Assembly (NCBI RefSeq): GCF_001457475.1
Contig: NZ_LN831029.1
Location: 186,001 to 250,000, forward strand
Direction of reading: 5' to 3'
Length of the DNA stretch: 64,000 bases
Origin: Achromobacter xylosoxidans
Lineage (GTDB): Bacteria; Pseudomonadota; Gammaproteobacteria; Burkholderiales; Burkholderiaceae_B
This document shows positions 1-7,900 of this stretch, one piece after another. Position numbers and translations under genes: made by a program. Below the pieces are notes generated by a model, which searched no databases, was not told where the DNA came from, and saw only the letters and a program-made list of their open reading frames with translations. Each line of letters starts with the position of its first letter. The stretch's first letter is position 1.

Positions 1-228
1 TCCGGCGATGTTTGCAAATGATACGCACTATCGTTCCAGGTTTCAGCGTCGATTGACGTGGCTGGCCGCGTGCCGGCGCGTCCGCGCAAGGCAGCGCACG
101 CGCCGCGTCAACTTCTTGCGGGATGCGGCGCATAAGGGGGTAATGCGAATCGGCTTCCGCACCGGATCGGCGGGCGGGGCGCCACGGCAGGGGGGCGGTC
201 CAAGCCAGCCCCCCGCCTGTGTGGCGCG

Positions 229-675
229 TTACTTGACGATCGTCAGGCGCGGGCGCTTGGGTTCGTCGTCGCCGCCATCGTCGCCGGGCGCGGTATCGGC
301 GTCGGCTTCGGGAGAGGCGGTGTCGGACGCGCCCGGCGTGCCGGGCGCCGGCGGTTCGTAGGGCTGCACTTCGAAGCCCATGCCGGCGCCGGTTTCGCGC
401 GCATAGATGGCGCTGACGGCGCCCACCGGCACGTAGACGTTTTCGGTCACGCCGCTGAAGCGGGCCTGGAATTCGATGAATTCGTTGCCCAGCACCAGGC
501 GGTTGGTGGCCAGCGTGCCGACGTTCAGGGTGATCTGTCCATCGCGCACGTGGGCGACGGGCACCATGGTGTGCTCGTCGACCTGCACGGTGATGTACGG
601 CGTGTAGCCGTTATCGGTGCACCATTCGTGCAGCGCGCGGATCAGATACGGTTTGGTCGAAGTTTCACCCATCAC
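229..675 (-). CDS. sspB: ClpXP protease specificity-enhancing factor SspB
   Basis: Adaptor that binds ssrA-tagged proteins released from stalled ribosomes and hands them to the cytoplasmic ClpXP protease. The 148-residue product has the compact N-terminal SspB fold region (KPYLIRALHEWCTDNGYTPY near residue 8), then a Pro/Asp/Glu-rich linker from about residue 105. It ends in RPRLTIVK, which matches the ClpX-docking tail of SspB proteins (RVVK-type ending in E. coli). It starts 9 bp after the sspA stop, the usual sspA-sspB pairing, so co-transcription with sspA is inferred. Confidence 0.95.
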   Translation of the reverse strand: MMGETSTKPYLIRALHEWCTDNGYTPYITVQVDEHTMVPVAHVRDGQITLNVGTLATNRLVLGNEFIEFQARFSGVTENVYVPVGAVSAIYARETGAGMGFEVQPYEPPAPGTPGASDTASPEADADTAPGDDGGDDEPKRPRLTIVK

Positions 676-684
676 GCAACAGCC

Positions 685-1296
685 TTAGCGACGCATCACT
701 TTTTCCGAAGGCGTCAGCGCTTCGATGTAGGCCGGGCGCGAGAAGATGCGTTCGGCGTACTTCTGCAGCGGAGCCGCGTTCTTGGGCAGCTCGATGCCGT
801 AGTGGTCCAGGCGCCACAGCAGCGGGGCCACGGCCACGTCGAGCATGGAGAATTCCTCGCCCAGCATGTACTTGTTCTTGAGCAGCATCGGGGCCAGCTG
901 GGCCAGGCGGTCGCGGATGTTCTGGCGGGCGTTGGCCAGCTTCTTCTCGTCGGGCTTGGCGCTGCGGTCTTCCAGCGTCGAGACGTGGACGAACAGCTCT
1001 TTCTCGAAGTTGTACAGGAACAGGCGGGTGCGCGCGCGCATGACCGGATCGGCCGGCATGAGCTGCGGATGCGGGAAGCGCTCGTCGATGTACTCGTTGA
1101 TGATGTTCGATTCGTACAGGACCAGGTCGCGCTCGACCAGAATGGGCACTTGACCGTACGGGTTCATCACCGAGATGTCTTCGGGCTTGTTGTACAGGTC
1201 GATGTCGCGGATCTCGAAATCCATGCCCTTTTCGAACAACACGAAGCGGCAGCGTTGCGAAAACGGACACGTGGTTCCGGAATAGAGCACCATCAT
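685..1296 (-). CDS. sspA: Stringent starvation protein A (GST-fold RNA polymerase-associated protein)
   Basis: SspA binds RNA polymerase and supports stationary-phase, acid and virulence gene expression in proteobacteria. The 203-residue product has a GST N-terminal thioredoxin-like domain (YSGTTCPFSQRCRF near residue 5, NPYGQVPILVERDLVLYES near residue 45) and a helical C-terminal GST domain. Like other SspA proteins it is not expected to be a working glutathione transferase; this is family knowledge. Two consecutive ATG codons open the frame, so 1293 is an alternative start. A factor-independent terminator lies just upstream, separating it from petC. Confidence 0.95.
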   Translation of the reverse strand: MMVLYSGTTCPFSQRCRFVLFEKGMDFEIRDIDLYNKPEDISVMNPYGQVPILVERDLVLYESNIINEYIDERFPHPQLMPADPVMRARTRLFLYNFEKELFVHVSTLEDRSAKPDEKKLANARQNIRDRLAQLAPMLLKNKYMLGEEFSMLDVAVAPLLWRLDHYGIELPKNAAPLQKYAERIFSRPAYIEALTPSEKVMRR

Positions 1297-1311
1297 GGCG
1301 AAAAATCCTTT

Positions 1312-1355
1312 ATGAAAAACGAAAGGCCAGCGCCCTAATCTAGCAGGCGCTGGCC
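1312..1355 (-). terminator. Intrinsic terminator after petC
   Basis: Perfect 10-bp inverted arms GGCCAGCGCC (1325-1334) and GGCGCTGGCC (1346-1355) are followed on the minus strand by a T-rich stretch (TTTCGTTTTTC). It sits after petC and ends about 16 bp before the sspA start codon, so sspA must have its own promoter or depend on read-through. Confidence 0.8.
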
Positions 1356-1449
1356 CCGATTGCCAGGCGGGGGGTAGGCATACAGCCCTAACCCGCCATT
1401 ATCCACCCTGGAGAAAATGGGGGCGGATAAGCCTGGCGGGGCGTTGCGG

Positions 1450-2304
1450 TTAGCGCACGTGTTTCCAGTAAGAGGCGTTCAGGCGCCACATCACCAGGAA
1501 GAACAAGAGCAGGAACAACATGACACCGACGCCCAGTTGCACGCGGAAAGTCTGGACGGGCTCGGCCATCCAGGACATGAACGCGGTCAGGTCGGCGACG
1601 TCGTTGTCGTATGTTGCGGTTTGGGCCGGATTGGCGGCCTTGAATTTGGCCTCGAAGGTGGCATGGCCGTGGTAGCTGGCTACCGGCTCGGCCTTGACCG
1701 TGGCAAAACCTTGCGCATCGTACACCGTCGTGACCCGTTCCCACGACTTCGGCGCGCCGTCCTTGCCTTCGACCTCGTGCATCGCCACCGTCGTCAGCTC
1801 GCGCGGACCCTGGCGTTCCCACAGCGCGTGCGGCATGCCGACGGCCGGGAAGACCAGGTTGTTCCAGCCCGTGGCACGCGAGGTGTCGCGGTAGAACGTG
1901 CGCAGGTAGGTGTAGATGTAGTCGGAACCCGAGGGGCCGGCGTTGACGGATTTGGCGCGGGCGATCACGGACAGGTCCGGGGGCGTGGTGCCAAACCACT
2001 TCTTGGCGTCCTTGGGCGTCATGGCGACATTCATCATGTCGCCGACCTTCTCGCCGGTGAACAGCAGGCTTTCCTTGATTTGCTGGTCGGTCAGGCCAAT
2101 GTCCTTGAGCTTGTTGTAGCGCATCGACGATGCGCTATGGCAGTTCAGACAGTAGTTGACGAACAGCTTGGCGCCGTTTTGCAGCGACGCCATGTCGTTG
2201 ACGCGGTAAGGCGCCTTGTCCAGCGGAAAGCCGCCTTCGGCGGCGAAAGTGGCGGCGGTACACGTGAGCATCAAGGCCACGGCACCAATCAGCTTCTTGA
2301 TCAT
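1450..2304 (-). CDS. petC: Ubiquinol-cytochrome c reductase, cytochrome c1 subunit
   Basis: Membrane-anchored c-type cytochrome of the bc1 complex (complex III), passing electrons from the Rieske protein to soluble cytochrome c in the periplasm. The 284-residue product has an N-terminal signal peptide (cleavage likely near AAEGG, residue 22), the haem c motif CLNCH at residues 52-56 and a C-terminal anchor helix at about 253-275 ending in basic residues. It is the last gene of petA-petB-petC and is followed by an intrinsic terminator. Length and layout are normal for the family. Confidence 0.97.
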   Translation of the reverse strand: MIKKLIGAVALMLTCTAATFAAEGGFPLDKAPYRVNDMASLQNGAKLFVNYCLNCHSASSMRYNKLKDIGLTDQQIKESLLFTGEKVGDMMNVAMTPKDAKKWFGTTPPDLSVIARAKSVNAGPSGSDYIYTYLRTFYRDTSRATGWNNLVFPAVGMPHALWERQGPRELTTVAMHEVEGKDGAPKSWERVTTVYDAQGFATVKAEPVASYHGHATFEAKFKAANPAQTATYDNDVADLTAFMSWMAEPVQTFRVQLGVGVMLFLLLFFLVMWRLNASYWKHVR

Positions 2305-2328
2305 GGTCAGTCCGTTATTCTCGTTGGC

Positions 2329-3717
2329 TCAGTGGGCGTGGAACGTCACGCGGTCAGGCACTTGCTTGAAGGTGCCCAGGCGGCTCCAGACCGGCATCAG
2401 GAAGAAGAATGCCAGGTACAGCAGCGTGCCGATCTGCGACGTGATGTTCAACGGCGGACTGGGCGGCTGCGTACCGATGTAGCCGAGCACCAGGAAGTTG
2501 ACCATGAAGATGCCGTAGATCCACTTGTGCCAGGTGGGGCGGTAGCGGATCGACTTGACCGGCGAATGGTCCAGCCACGGCAGGAAGAACAGGATGACCA
2601 CGGTGCCGCCCATGGCGACCACGCCCCAGAACTTGGCGTCGATCACGCGCAGCAGCACGGCCACGACGATCAGGATGCCGGGCACGGCGATGCGCATGAA
2701 GCCCTTCAGGTTGCTCTTGACGAGCAGCGCGATGGCGCCCAGCACCGAAGCGCCGGCCAGCACCCACGTGAACTCGTCGGTGGTGGCGCGCAGCATCGAG
2801 TAGAACGGCGTGAAGTACCACACCGGGGCGATGTGCGGCGGCGTCTTGAGCGAGTCGGCCGGGATGAAGTTGTTGAACTCCAGGAAGTAGCCGCCCATCT
2901 CCGGCGCGAAGAACACGATGAAGGCGAACACCAGCAGGAAGCCCGCGACGCCGACCAGGTCGTGCACCGTGTAGAACGGGTGGAACGGGATGCCGTCCTT
3001 CGGGCGACCGTACTTGTCCTTCGGGCCCTGCTTGATCTCGATGCCGTCCGGGTTGTTCGAGCCGACTTCGTGCAGCGCCACCAGGTGCGCCGCCACCAGG
3101 CCCACCAGCACCAGCGGAATGGCGATGACGTGGAAGGCGAAGAAGCGGTTCAGCGTGGCGTCGGACACGACGTAGTCGCCGCGGATCCAGATCGACAGCT
3201 CGGGGCCGATGAACGGGATGGCCGCGAACAGGTTCACGATCACCTGTGCGCCCCAGTAGGACATCTGGCCCCACGGCAGGAGGTAGCCGAAGAATGCTTC
3301 GGCCATCAGACAGAGGAAGATCGCGACGCCGAAGATCCAGACCAGCTCACGCGGCTTGCGGTACGAGCCATAGAGCAGGCCGCGCAGCATGTGCAGGTAG
3401 ACGACGACGAAGAACATCGAGGCGCCGGTCGAGTGCATGTAGCGCACCAGCCAGCCCCACGGGACTTCGCGCATGATGTATTCGACGGATTGGAACGCGC
3501 GCTCGGCGTCCGGCTTGTAGTGCATGACCAGGAAGATGCCGGTCACGATCTGCAGCACCAGCACCAGGAGTGCCAGCGAGCCGAAGAAATACCAGAAGTT
3601 GAAGTTTTTCGGTGCGTAGTATTCGGACAGATGCGCTTTCCAGGTGGAGGTCACCGGGAAGCGCCGGTCCAGCCAGCCCAACAGGCCTGTCGTCTCGACG
3701 GTTTTCTCGCCAGCCAT
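2329..3717 (-). CDS. petB: Ubiquinol-cytochrome c reductase, cytochrome b subunit
   Basis: Integral membrane subunit of complex III carrying the two b haems and the Qo and Qi quinone sites. The 462-residue product shows the expected transmembrane helices, with haem-ligand histidines in the second and fourth helices (MHSTGASMFFVVVYLHMLRG; FFAFHVIAIPLVLVGLVAAH). It also has the Qo-site region with PEMGGYF and PADSLKTPPHIAPVWYF, the family's PEW-type segment being divergent here. It lies 24 bp upstream of petC and about 75 bp downstream of petA. It is longer than mitochondrial cytochrome b, as is usual for proteobacterial forms with a full eight-helix layout. Confidence 0.97.
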   Translation of the reverse strand: MAGEKTVETTGLLGWLDRRFPVTSTWKAHLSEYYAPKNFNFWYFFGSLALLVLVLQIVTGIFLVMHYKPDAERAFQSVEYIMREVPWGWLVRYMHSTGASMFFVVVYLHMLRGLLYGSYRKPRELVWIFGVAIFLCLMAEAFFGYLLPWGQMSYWGAQVIVNLFAAIPFIGPELSIWIRGDYVVSDATLNRFFAFHVIAIPLVLVGLVAAHLVALHEVGSNNPDGIEIKQGPKDKYGRPKDGIPFHPFYTVHDLVGVAGFLLVFAFIVFFAPEMGGYFLEFNNFIPADSLKTPPHIAPVWYFTPFYSMLRATTDEFTWVLAGASVLGAIALLVKSNLKGFMRIAVPGILIVVAVLLRVIDAKFWGVVAMGGTVVILFFLPWLDHSPVKSIRYRPTWHKWIYGIFMVNFLVLGYIGTQPPSPPLNITSQIGTLLYLAFFFLMPVWSRLGTFKQVPDRVTFHAH

Positions 3718-3791
3718 GTAACGGCTCCTTCTCTAATACGTGGCGTATTTGTTTTACTTACGTAATTCGGGAAAAAAGCGCGACGCGAGCG

Positions 3792-4433
3792 TCAGGCCTT
3801 GTTGTCTTCATCGACGCCCACGATGATGCGGGAGTCGGTGAGATACTGGTACGGCGGAACTTCGAGATTGTCGGGAGCGGGCTTGTTCTTGTAGACCCGG
3901 CCTGCCAGGTCGAACGTGGAGCCATGGCACGGACAGAGGAATCCGCCTTGCCAGGAGGCGCCCATGCCGCCACCGCCGCCCGTTTCGAAGTGCGAGGTGG
4001 GCGAGCAGCCCAGATGGGTACAGATGCCAACACAGACGAAGATCTCGGGCTTGCGCGAGCGACCTTCGTTTTCCGCGTATTTGGGCGTGAAACCGGGCCG
4101 CTTGGACTGGGGGTCCGCCAGGAGGGCGTCCTGGGTCTTGAGGCCGGCGATCTGTTCAGGAGACCGGTGGATGATCCAGACCGGCTTGCCCCGCCATTCC
4201 ACCGTTTTCATGGTGCCCACGGGAATGTCGCCGATGTCGACCTCCACGGGGGCGCCGGCGGCGCGGGCTTTTTCAGAAGGGGAAAACGTGCTCACAAGCG
4301 GTATTGCCGTTGCGACACCTGCTACGCCACCCACAGCACAGGCGGTGGTTACCCAGAAACGTCGCGAAGGATCGGGCGGCAGATTTGGATCAACCGCACC
4401 GTCATCATCATGCACCAGCGTATCCTGACTCAT
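3792..4433 (-). CDS. petA: Ubiquinol-cytochrome c reductase, Rieske iron-sulfur subunit
   Basis: The 2Fe-2S subunit of complex III, oxidising ubiquinol at the Qo site. The 213-residue protein has a twin-arginine type N-terminal region (SRRFWVTTA, arginines 24-25) followed by a hydrophobic anchor helix. Both Rieske cluster boxes are present: CTHLGC at 138-143 and CPCHGS at 167-172, supplying two Cys, two His and the disulfide pair. Rieske proteins are established Tat substrates, and the tatABC genes lie about 4 kb away in this window. First gene of the petABC operon. Confidence 0.97.
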   Translation of the reverse strand: MSQDTLVHDDDGAVDPNLPPDPSRRFWVTTACAVGGVAGVATAIPLVSTFSPSEKARAAGAPVEVDIGDIPVGTMKTVEWRGKPVWIIHRSPEQIAGLKTQDALLADPQSKRPGFTPKYAENEGRSRKPEIFVCVGICTHLGCSPTSHFETGGGGGMGASWQGGFLCPCHGSTFDLAGRVYKNKPAPDNLEVPPYQYLTDSRIIVGVDEDNKA

Positions 4434-4573
4434 CTTCCTATCCTTGTTGATGCGCCCGCTCTACGAGTAGCATCACTTCTGCGGCATCGGCTTCGCGGGA
4501 ATATGTAACAACATAGCAACCGCGTATTATAGCGCCAGCCTACTGGTGGGCGTATCACGAAGGGAGTGCTTTT

Positions 4574-5026
4574 ATGAGCAAAGCGACTGGTTTCGTCAAA
4601 GAATTCCGAGATTTCGCTGTCAAAGGCAATGCGGTCGATTTGGCGGTTGGTGTGATCATCGGGGCGGCTTTCGGCAGAATCGTCGACTCACTGGTCAAGG
4701 ATATCGTCATGCCGCTGGTGAACTTCGTGCTGGGCGGATCCGTCGATTTCTCGAACAAGTTCCTGGTGCTGTCGATGCCAGCCGGTTACAACGGGCCGAT
4801 GACATATGCGGACCTGACCAAGGCGGGAGCCAACGTTTTCGCCTGGGGGAACTTCATCACGATCATCATCAACTTCGTGTTGCTGGCGTTTGTGATCTTC
4901 TGGATGGTGAAGGCGATCTACAAGGCGCGCACCAAGGCCGAGGAAGCGCCGGCGGCGCCTGCCGCGACGCCCGAGGATGTGGCGTTGTTGCGTGAAATTC
5001 GGGATTTGTTGAAGAAGCAGCCTTGA
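4574..5026 (+). CDS. mscL: Large-conductance mechanosensitive channel MscL
   Basis: Pentameric inner-membrane safety valve that opens on osmotic downshift. The 150-residue product starts with the amphipathic N-terminal helix ([20 protein letters not shown]), then TM1 ([20 protein letters not shown]), a periplasmic loop, TM2 ([20 protein letters not shown]) and a cytoplasmic helical bundle with an Ala/Pro-rich linker (EEAPAAPAA). An AAGGGAG ribosome binding site lies just upstream. The 140-bp gap to petA on the other strand must hold both divergent promoters. A strong terminator follows the gene. Confidence 0.97.
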   Translation: MSKATGFVKEFRDFAVKGNAVDLAVGVIIGAAFGRIVDSLVKDIVMPLVNFVLGGSVDFSNKFLVLSMPAGYNGPMTYADLTKAGANVFAWGNFITIIINFVLLAFVIFWMVKAIYKARTKAEEAPAAPAATPEDVALLREIRDLLKKQP

Positions 5027-5038
5027 AGTGAATGGAAG

Positions 5039-5061
5039 AGCGCCCTGTGGGGCGCTTTTTT
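5039..5061 (+). terminator. Intrinsic terminator of mscL
   Basis: The stem AGCGCCC (5039-5045) pairs with GGGCGCT (5050-5056) around a four-base loop and runs directly into six T residues. It begins 13 bp after the mscL stop codon, a textbook rho-independent terminator on the plus strand. Confidence 0.9.
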
Positions 5062-5109
5062 ATTGGTTCAGTGGTTGTTTGCTTGCGGGGGGTGTGGGCT
5101 TCGTAGGCC

Positions 5110-5274
5110 GCCCGGCGCGGGTGGTCGCGGGCGGGGCGCGCCTGCGATTGCGGTCCGGAGCGTTCGCTCCGGACTGCCCCGAGCTCAACCTCGTGGCCGC
5201 CTGTCGGCGGCTGCCTTCGGTTTCCGCCGGGCGCATCTGACGGCGCGCCCCGCCCGCGACCACCCGCGCCGGGC
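5110..5274. repeat. 165-bp palindromic intergenic element with perfect 33-bp inverted arms
   Basis: The left arm 5110-5142 (starting GCCCGGCGCGGGTGG) and the right arm 5242-5274 are exact reverse complements over 33 bp. The 99-bp centre holds two further hairpins: GTCCGGAGC (5153-5161) with GCTCCGGAC (5166-5174), and GCCGCC (5196-5201) with GGCGGC (5206-5211). The whole unit could fold as a multi-branched cruciform or RNA. No coding frame in it is credible. It lies in the 490-bp gene-free stretch between mscL and the nif3-like gene (5027-5517), which otherwise holds only the mscL terminator and one more hairpin. It resembles a REP/BIME-like or MITE-like element, but its family is not identified. 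Confidence 0.7.
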
Positions 5275-5337
5275 TACCGGTTTCGAGGTTTCATGCGCTG
5301 CTGGACCGAGGGGGCATGGGAGGGGCTTGTGTTGCCC

Positions 5338-5371
5338 GCCAAAACCGGCTGCGCGGGCAGCCGGTTTTGGC
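5338..5371. repeat. Perfect 15-bp hairpin, possible terminator of the nif3-like gene
   Basis: GCCAAAACCGGCTGC (5338-5352) and its exact complement (5357-5371) enclose a four-base GCGG loop. The stem contains an AAAACCGG/CCGGTTTT core, but no long T tract follows on either strand. It sits about 150 bp beyond the stop codon of the minus-strand nif3-like gene, so it may act as a weak or bidirectional terminator, or it may be another copy of a dispersed palindrome. Confidence 0.55.
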
Positions 5372-5517
5372 ATACGTGCTTCTGGGGAGCGAGGGGGTGT
5401 GCGCTGCGCGCTGGCGGTGAGTGTTGCGGGTGGCCCGGCGGCGTTCAGACTCTGCGTGGCTACGGGTGGACGGGTACGCGCTGGGATCAGCGTTGCAGCC
5501 ATGCCCTTTCGTTGCTG

Positions 5518-6294
5518 TCACACCGGGTTGTCCAGGTCCACGAATTCGACCTTGATGCCGAAGCGCTCGGCCACGGCCTGGCCCAGGGCCTGGATGCCGT
5601 AGCGTTCGGTGGCGTGGTGGCCGGCGCCCAGGAAGGCGACGCCGGTTTCCTGGGCCAGGTGGAAGGTGGATTCGGAGGCTTCGCCGGTGATGTAGGCGGT
5701 GGCGCCGGCGTCGATGGCGTCGGCGAGCATGCCCTGGGCGCCGCCGGTGCACCAGGCGATGCGGGCGACGGGCTGGTCGGGGTCGCCGACGACCAGCGGC
5801 TGGCGGCCCAGGCGTTGCTGGATGCGGGCGGCGAGCTGGTCCAGGGTGGGGAGATCGGGGGCGGCGCCGAGCCAGACCAGGTTGTCGGGGCCACAGGTGC
5901 GTGGGCTGCCGTCGTCGCGCCGTTCGGGTTCCAGGCCGAGGACCCGGGCCAGTTGGGCGTTGTTGCCCAGGGTGGGGTGGGCGTCCAGGGGCAGGTGGTA
6001 GGCGTAGAGGTTGAGGTCGTTCTTCAGGGCCAGCGCCATGCGGGTGCGGCGGGTGCCGATGACGCGGCGGTCTTCGTTGCGCCACATCCAGCCGTGGTGG
6101 ACCAGCACCGCGTCGGCGCCGCGCTCGACGGCGATGCGCAACAGGGCTTCGCTGGCGGTGATACCGGTGATAATGTGCCTGACTTCGGATCGGCCTTCCA
6201 CCTGCAGACCGTTGGGGCAGTAGTCCTTGAAGCGGGCGGCTTGCAGGGTGTCGTCCAGCCACGCGGCCAGGACGTGGGAGTCCACTTTACTCAT
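5518..6294 (-). CDS. Nif3-like dinuclear metal centre protein (YbgI/GTP cyclohydrolase I type 2 family)
   Basis: Member of the Nif3/YbgI family, hexameric toroidal proteins with a two-metal site whose physiological reaction is still not settled. The 258-residue product has the family segments CPNGLQVEGRSEVRHIITGI near residue 29, the metal-ligand motif VHHGWMW near residue 63, and the C-terminal GHHATERYGIQALG. Start chosen at 6294 (MSKVDSHVL), which is preceded by an AGGA at normal spacing; an upstream in-frame start at 6315 would overlap the divergent protease gene. Only 19 bp separate the two start codons, an arrangement often kept in betaproteobacteria. Confidence 0.9.
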   Translation of the reverse strand: MSKVDSHVLAAWLDDTLQAARFKDYCPNGLQVEGRSEVRHIITGITASEALLRIAVERGADAVLVHHGWMWRNEDRRVIGTRRTRMALALKNDLNLYAYHLPLDAHPTLGNNAQLARVLGLEPERRDDGSPRTCGPDNLVWLGAAPDLPTLDQLAARIQQRLGRQPLVVGDPDQPVARIAWCTGGAQGMLADAIDAGATAYITGEASESTFHLAQETGVAFLGAGHHATERYGIQALGQAVAERFGIKVEFVDLDNPV

Positions 6295-6313
6295 TGCTAG
6301 TCCTATCAGAATC

Positions 6314-7474
6314 ATGCGCCGATATTGGCTGATCTTCGCTCAGGCCGTCACGGTCTGCCTGGGTATTCTATTCGTCGTCACCACCTTGCGGCCGGATCTG
6401 TTGCGCCTGGCCGGGTCGGAGGCGATGCCCGCGGCCGTGCCGCAACCGGTCATGGCACCGGGGCGGCCGACCATGGGGCCCGTGTCCTATGCCGACGGGG
6501 TCGCGCGGGCCGCGCCCTCGGTGGTGAATGTCTACACCACCAAGCACGTGAATGTGCCGCTGGTGCCGTTGCCCGATGATCCCATCCTGCGCCAGCTGTT
6601 CGGACAGGTGCCGGGGGTGAGCCGCCGCCAGGCCAGCACCAGCCTGGGGTCGGGCGTGGTGGTCAACCACGACGGCTACGTGCTGACCAACTACCACGTG
6701 GTGCAGGCGGCCGACGCGATCGAGGTGGCGCTGGCCGATGGGCGCAAGGACACGGCCAAGGTGGTGGGCGCGGATCCGGACACCGACCTGGCGGTGCTGA
6801 AGCTGGCCACCCTGCGCAATCTGCCGGCGGCCACGCTGGCGCCGGATCGCGGCCTGCGGGTGGGCGACGTGGTGCTGGCGATCGGCAATCCGTTCGGCGT
6901 GGGGCAGACCACCACGCAGGGGATCGTGTCGGCGCTGGGCCGCAACGGGCTGGGCCTGAACACCTACGAGAATTTCATCCAGACCGATGCCGCGATCAAT
7001 CCGGGCAATTCGGGGGGCGCCCTGGTGGACGCGCAGGGCAACCTGGTGGGCATCAATACCGCGATCTATTCGGAGTCGGGCGGATCGATGGGCATCGGCT
7101 TCGCCACGCCGATCGACATTGCGCGCAAGGTGATGGACGAGATCGTCAAGACCGGCGGCGTCAAGCGCGGCTGGCTGGGGGTCGAGCCGCAGGACCTGAC
7201 GCCCGAACTGGCGCGGGCGTTCCAGATGGAACGCGACGCCCGCGGCGTGATCATCGCCGGCGTGTTGCGCGACGGCCCGGCCGCCAAGGGCGGCCTGCGG
7301 GTGGGCGACATCGTGCAGACGGTGAACGGCAAGCCGATGATGGATACGTCGGGGTTGCTGGCTGCCATTGCGCAGTTGACGCCGGGCCAGCGCGCGACGC
7401 TGGGCGTGTTGCGTGGCGGCAAGGTGGCCGAGGTGACGGTGGTGGTCGGGACCCGGCCCGGATTGCCGCGCTAG
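6314..7474 (+). CDS. Trypsin-like periplasmic serine protease, DegS/DegQ (HtrA) type
   Basis: Envelope quality-control protease. The 386-residue product has one N-terminal membrane-anchor helix (residues 5-24) and then a trypsin-like domain with the catalytic triad visible: His in TNYHVVQ, Asp in DPDTDLAVLKL, Ser in NPGNSGGAL. A single C-terminal PDZ domain follows (GWLGVEPQDL onward). An anchor plus one PDZ domain fits DegS-like proteins (sigma-E pathway) better than DegP; the exact role is inferred. Start chosen at 6314 because the anchor begins there. The stop codon TAG lies inside an inverted repeat shared with the convergent XRE gene. Confidence 0.92.
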   Translation: MRRYWLIFAQAVTVCLGILFVVTTLRPDLLRLAGSEAMPAAVPQPVMAPGRPTMGPVSYADGVARAAPSVVNVYTTKHVNVPLVPLPDDPILRQLFGQVPGVSRRQASTSLGSGVVVNHDGYVLTNYHVVQAADAIEVALADGRKDTAKVVGADPDTDLAVLKLATLRNLPAATLAPDRGLRVGDVVLAIGNPFGVGQTTTQGIVSALGRNGLGLNTYENFIQTDAAINPGNSGGALVDAQGNLVGINTAIYSESGGSMGIGFATPIDIARKVMDEIVKTGGVKRGWLGVEPQDLTPELARAFQMERDARGVIIAGVLRDGPAAKGGLRVGDIVQTVNGKPMMDTSGLLAAIAQLTPGQRATLGVLRGGKVAEVTVVVGTRPGLPR

Positions 7475-7513
7475 GGCCTGTGCGAGGCTCCTTTCAGTGT
7501 GAACAGGCCCTAG
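7471..7513. repeat. 43-bp inverted repeat carrying both convergent stop codons
   Basis: CTAGGGCCTGT (7471-7481) and ACAGGCCCTAG (7503-7513) are perfect 11-bp inverted arms around a 21-bp loop. The TAG of the left arm is the protease stop codon, and the TAG read on the minus strand from the right arm is the stop codon of the XRE regulator. It may act as a bidirectional terminator although no T tract is present, or it may be a short dispersed palindrome inserted between the genes. Confidence 0.65.
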
Positions 7514-7899
7514 ACGGGCGGCGGGCGGCCGGATGCCCGCCGCGGCCGGCATGGCGTGTCGAGCACCAGGCGCACGACCTGCAGCACACGCTTGCGCGTG
7601 GCCTCGGGCTGGTGGCGCAACAGCGCGCAGATCTCGGCGCAGTAGGCGTCGGATTGTTCTTCTTCGCGCGGCTGGGCGGCGGCGGCCTGCGCGACCATGC
7701 CGTCGGCCAGCCACGGCACCTGCGTATCCAGGGCCCGGGCCAGCCGCTGCAGCGTGGCGCGGGTGGGCGCATAGCGTTCTTCGCGGGTGAGGATGCGGTG
7801 GATGCAGGACTGCGGCACGCCGGAGATGCGGGCGAGCTGGTTCTGGCTTTTGATGCCGCGCCACCGCATCAGGGTGCGCAGGCGTAGGGCGAGCGACAT
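7510..7899 (-). CDS. XRE/Cro-CI family transcriptional regulator
   Basis: Small DNA-binding protein of 129 residues. Residues 1-62 form an XRE-type helix-turn-helix (SQNQLARISGVPQSCIHRIL is the core), followed by RYAPTRATLQRLARALDTQVPWLADG, typical of the fourth and fifth helices of phage-repressor-like domains. The C-terminal half is Arg-rich and has no recognised domain. Start chosen at 7899 because the helix-turn-helix begins there. A 21-bp palindrome lies 1 bp upstream of the start codon and suggests autorepression. Target genes beyond itself are unknown; it is convergent with the protease gene and separated from tatC by a terminator. Confidence 0.8.
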   Translation of the reverse strand: MSLALRLRTLMRWRGIKSQNQLARISGVPQSCIHRILTREERYAPTRATLQRLARALDTQVPWLADGMVAQAAAAQPREEEQSDAYCAEICALLRHQPEATRKRVLQVVRLVLDTPCRPRRASGRPPPV

Positions 7900-7900
7900 G

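Noticed and set aside
8..361. A 117-codon frame at the left edge
   Set aside because: Arg/Gly/Ser-rich, overlaps the sspB C-terminal coding region in antisense, and has no ribosome binding site or recognisable domain.
1417..3765. A 782-codon open frame on the plus strand opposite petCB
   Set aside because: It is the mirror of cytochrome c1/b coding sequence in GC-rich DNA; the translation is His/Arg/Val/Asp-rich with no domain, while the minus strand has clear bc1 motifs.
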